From contig JAETOP010000070.1 in the NCBI GenBank assembly GCA_021771675.1, positions 1-21,270 of the forward strand: DNA of 21,270 nt, read 5' to 3'. Below the pieces are notes generated by a model. The model searched no databases, was not told the origin of the DNA, and was given only the letters and a program-made list of their open reading frames with translations. Position 1 is the first letter of the stretch. The number at the start of each line of letters is the position of its first letter. The DNA is from Oscillospiraceae bacterium. Its GTDB lineage: Bacteria; Bacillota_A; Clostridia; Oscillospirales; Oscillospiraceae. Shown here one piece after another: positions 21,159 to 21,270 of this stretch. Position numbers and translations under genes: made by a program.

Positions 21159-21270
21159 GGCAATACCGCATAATAGGACAAGGGTTCTCGGCGAGAGATT
21201 TTGTGCCCAATCAAAGTATGGAAAAAGGCGGAATACTTTGTGTATTTCCCTTTTTCCAAACTGAAGAGTG
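21159..21270. repeat. Hairpin-forming repeat, copy 2, cut by the window end
   Basis: Same orientation as the copy at 6030-6190. The first 46 bases are identical, then scattered changes occur. The inner stem is kept: two of its base pairs differ from copy 1 on both sides at once, and one pair is lost. The element should continue about 50 bases beyond the window. Confidence 0.85.

Overview
The window looks like chromosomal DNA of a GC-rich, Gram-positive (monoderm) gut Clostridium of the Oscillospiraceae/Ruminococcaceae type. This rests on the gene families (AzlCD, MntP, VanZ, YmdB, YhaO/YhaN-like pair, VanR-like two-component system), strong AGGAGG ribosome binding sites, TTGaca-17-TATAAT promoters, and several kinds of short dispersed hairpin repeats of a sort common in that group. 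The placement is inferred from sequence style, not from a search. No CRISPR array, rRNA, tRNA, phage or transposase gene was seen.

Layout. (1) 187-5997, minus strand: azlC-azlD (branched-chain amino acid exporter); then, after a repeat element and a strong promoter, mntP-vanZ-lipoprotein, linked by TAATG and ATGA overlaps and ended by a terminator; then an MBOAT O-acyltransferase and a DHHW-family partner, separated by a cluster of dispersed repeats. (2) 6408-7826, plus strand: a membrane-anchored leucine-rich-repeat protein standing alone. (3) 7967-11924, minus strand: a tight operon of ymdB, an SbcD/YhaO-like nuclease and an SbcC/YhaN-like membrane-spanning ATPase. (4) 12041-12550, minus strand: a membrane-tailed XRE regulator, divergent from (5) 12806-16864, plus strand: a very large RND-family exporter with an insertion of about 300 residues of coiled coil. 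(6) 17176-20126, minus strand: an OmpR-family response regulator and a sensor kinase with a repeated amphipathic insert. (7) 20265-20963, minus strand: a HAD phosphatase with its own promoter and terminator.

How the parts fit. MBOAT and DHHW proteins usually act together to O-acetylate an extracellular polymer. AzlC/AzlD form one exporter and MntP exports Mn(II). YmdB, YhaO-like and YhaN-like are co-translated and probably act in nucleic-acid processing. The XRE membrane regulator shares an intergenic region with the RND gene and is its most likely local regulator.

The least explained content lies between the genes. A hairpin-forming repeat of about 160 bp occurs twice (6030-6190 and, cut by the window end, 21159-21270), and its two copies differ by paired substitutions that keep the stem. 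A second set of elements has a constant GTAGGGG frame around an element-specific palindromic core (4859-4941, 16928-17062, and a degenerate form near 7921-7961). A third AT-rich repeat lies at gene ends. These repeats have probably rewritten the C terminus of the MBOAT protein and supply the last codons and stop of the YhaN-like protein.
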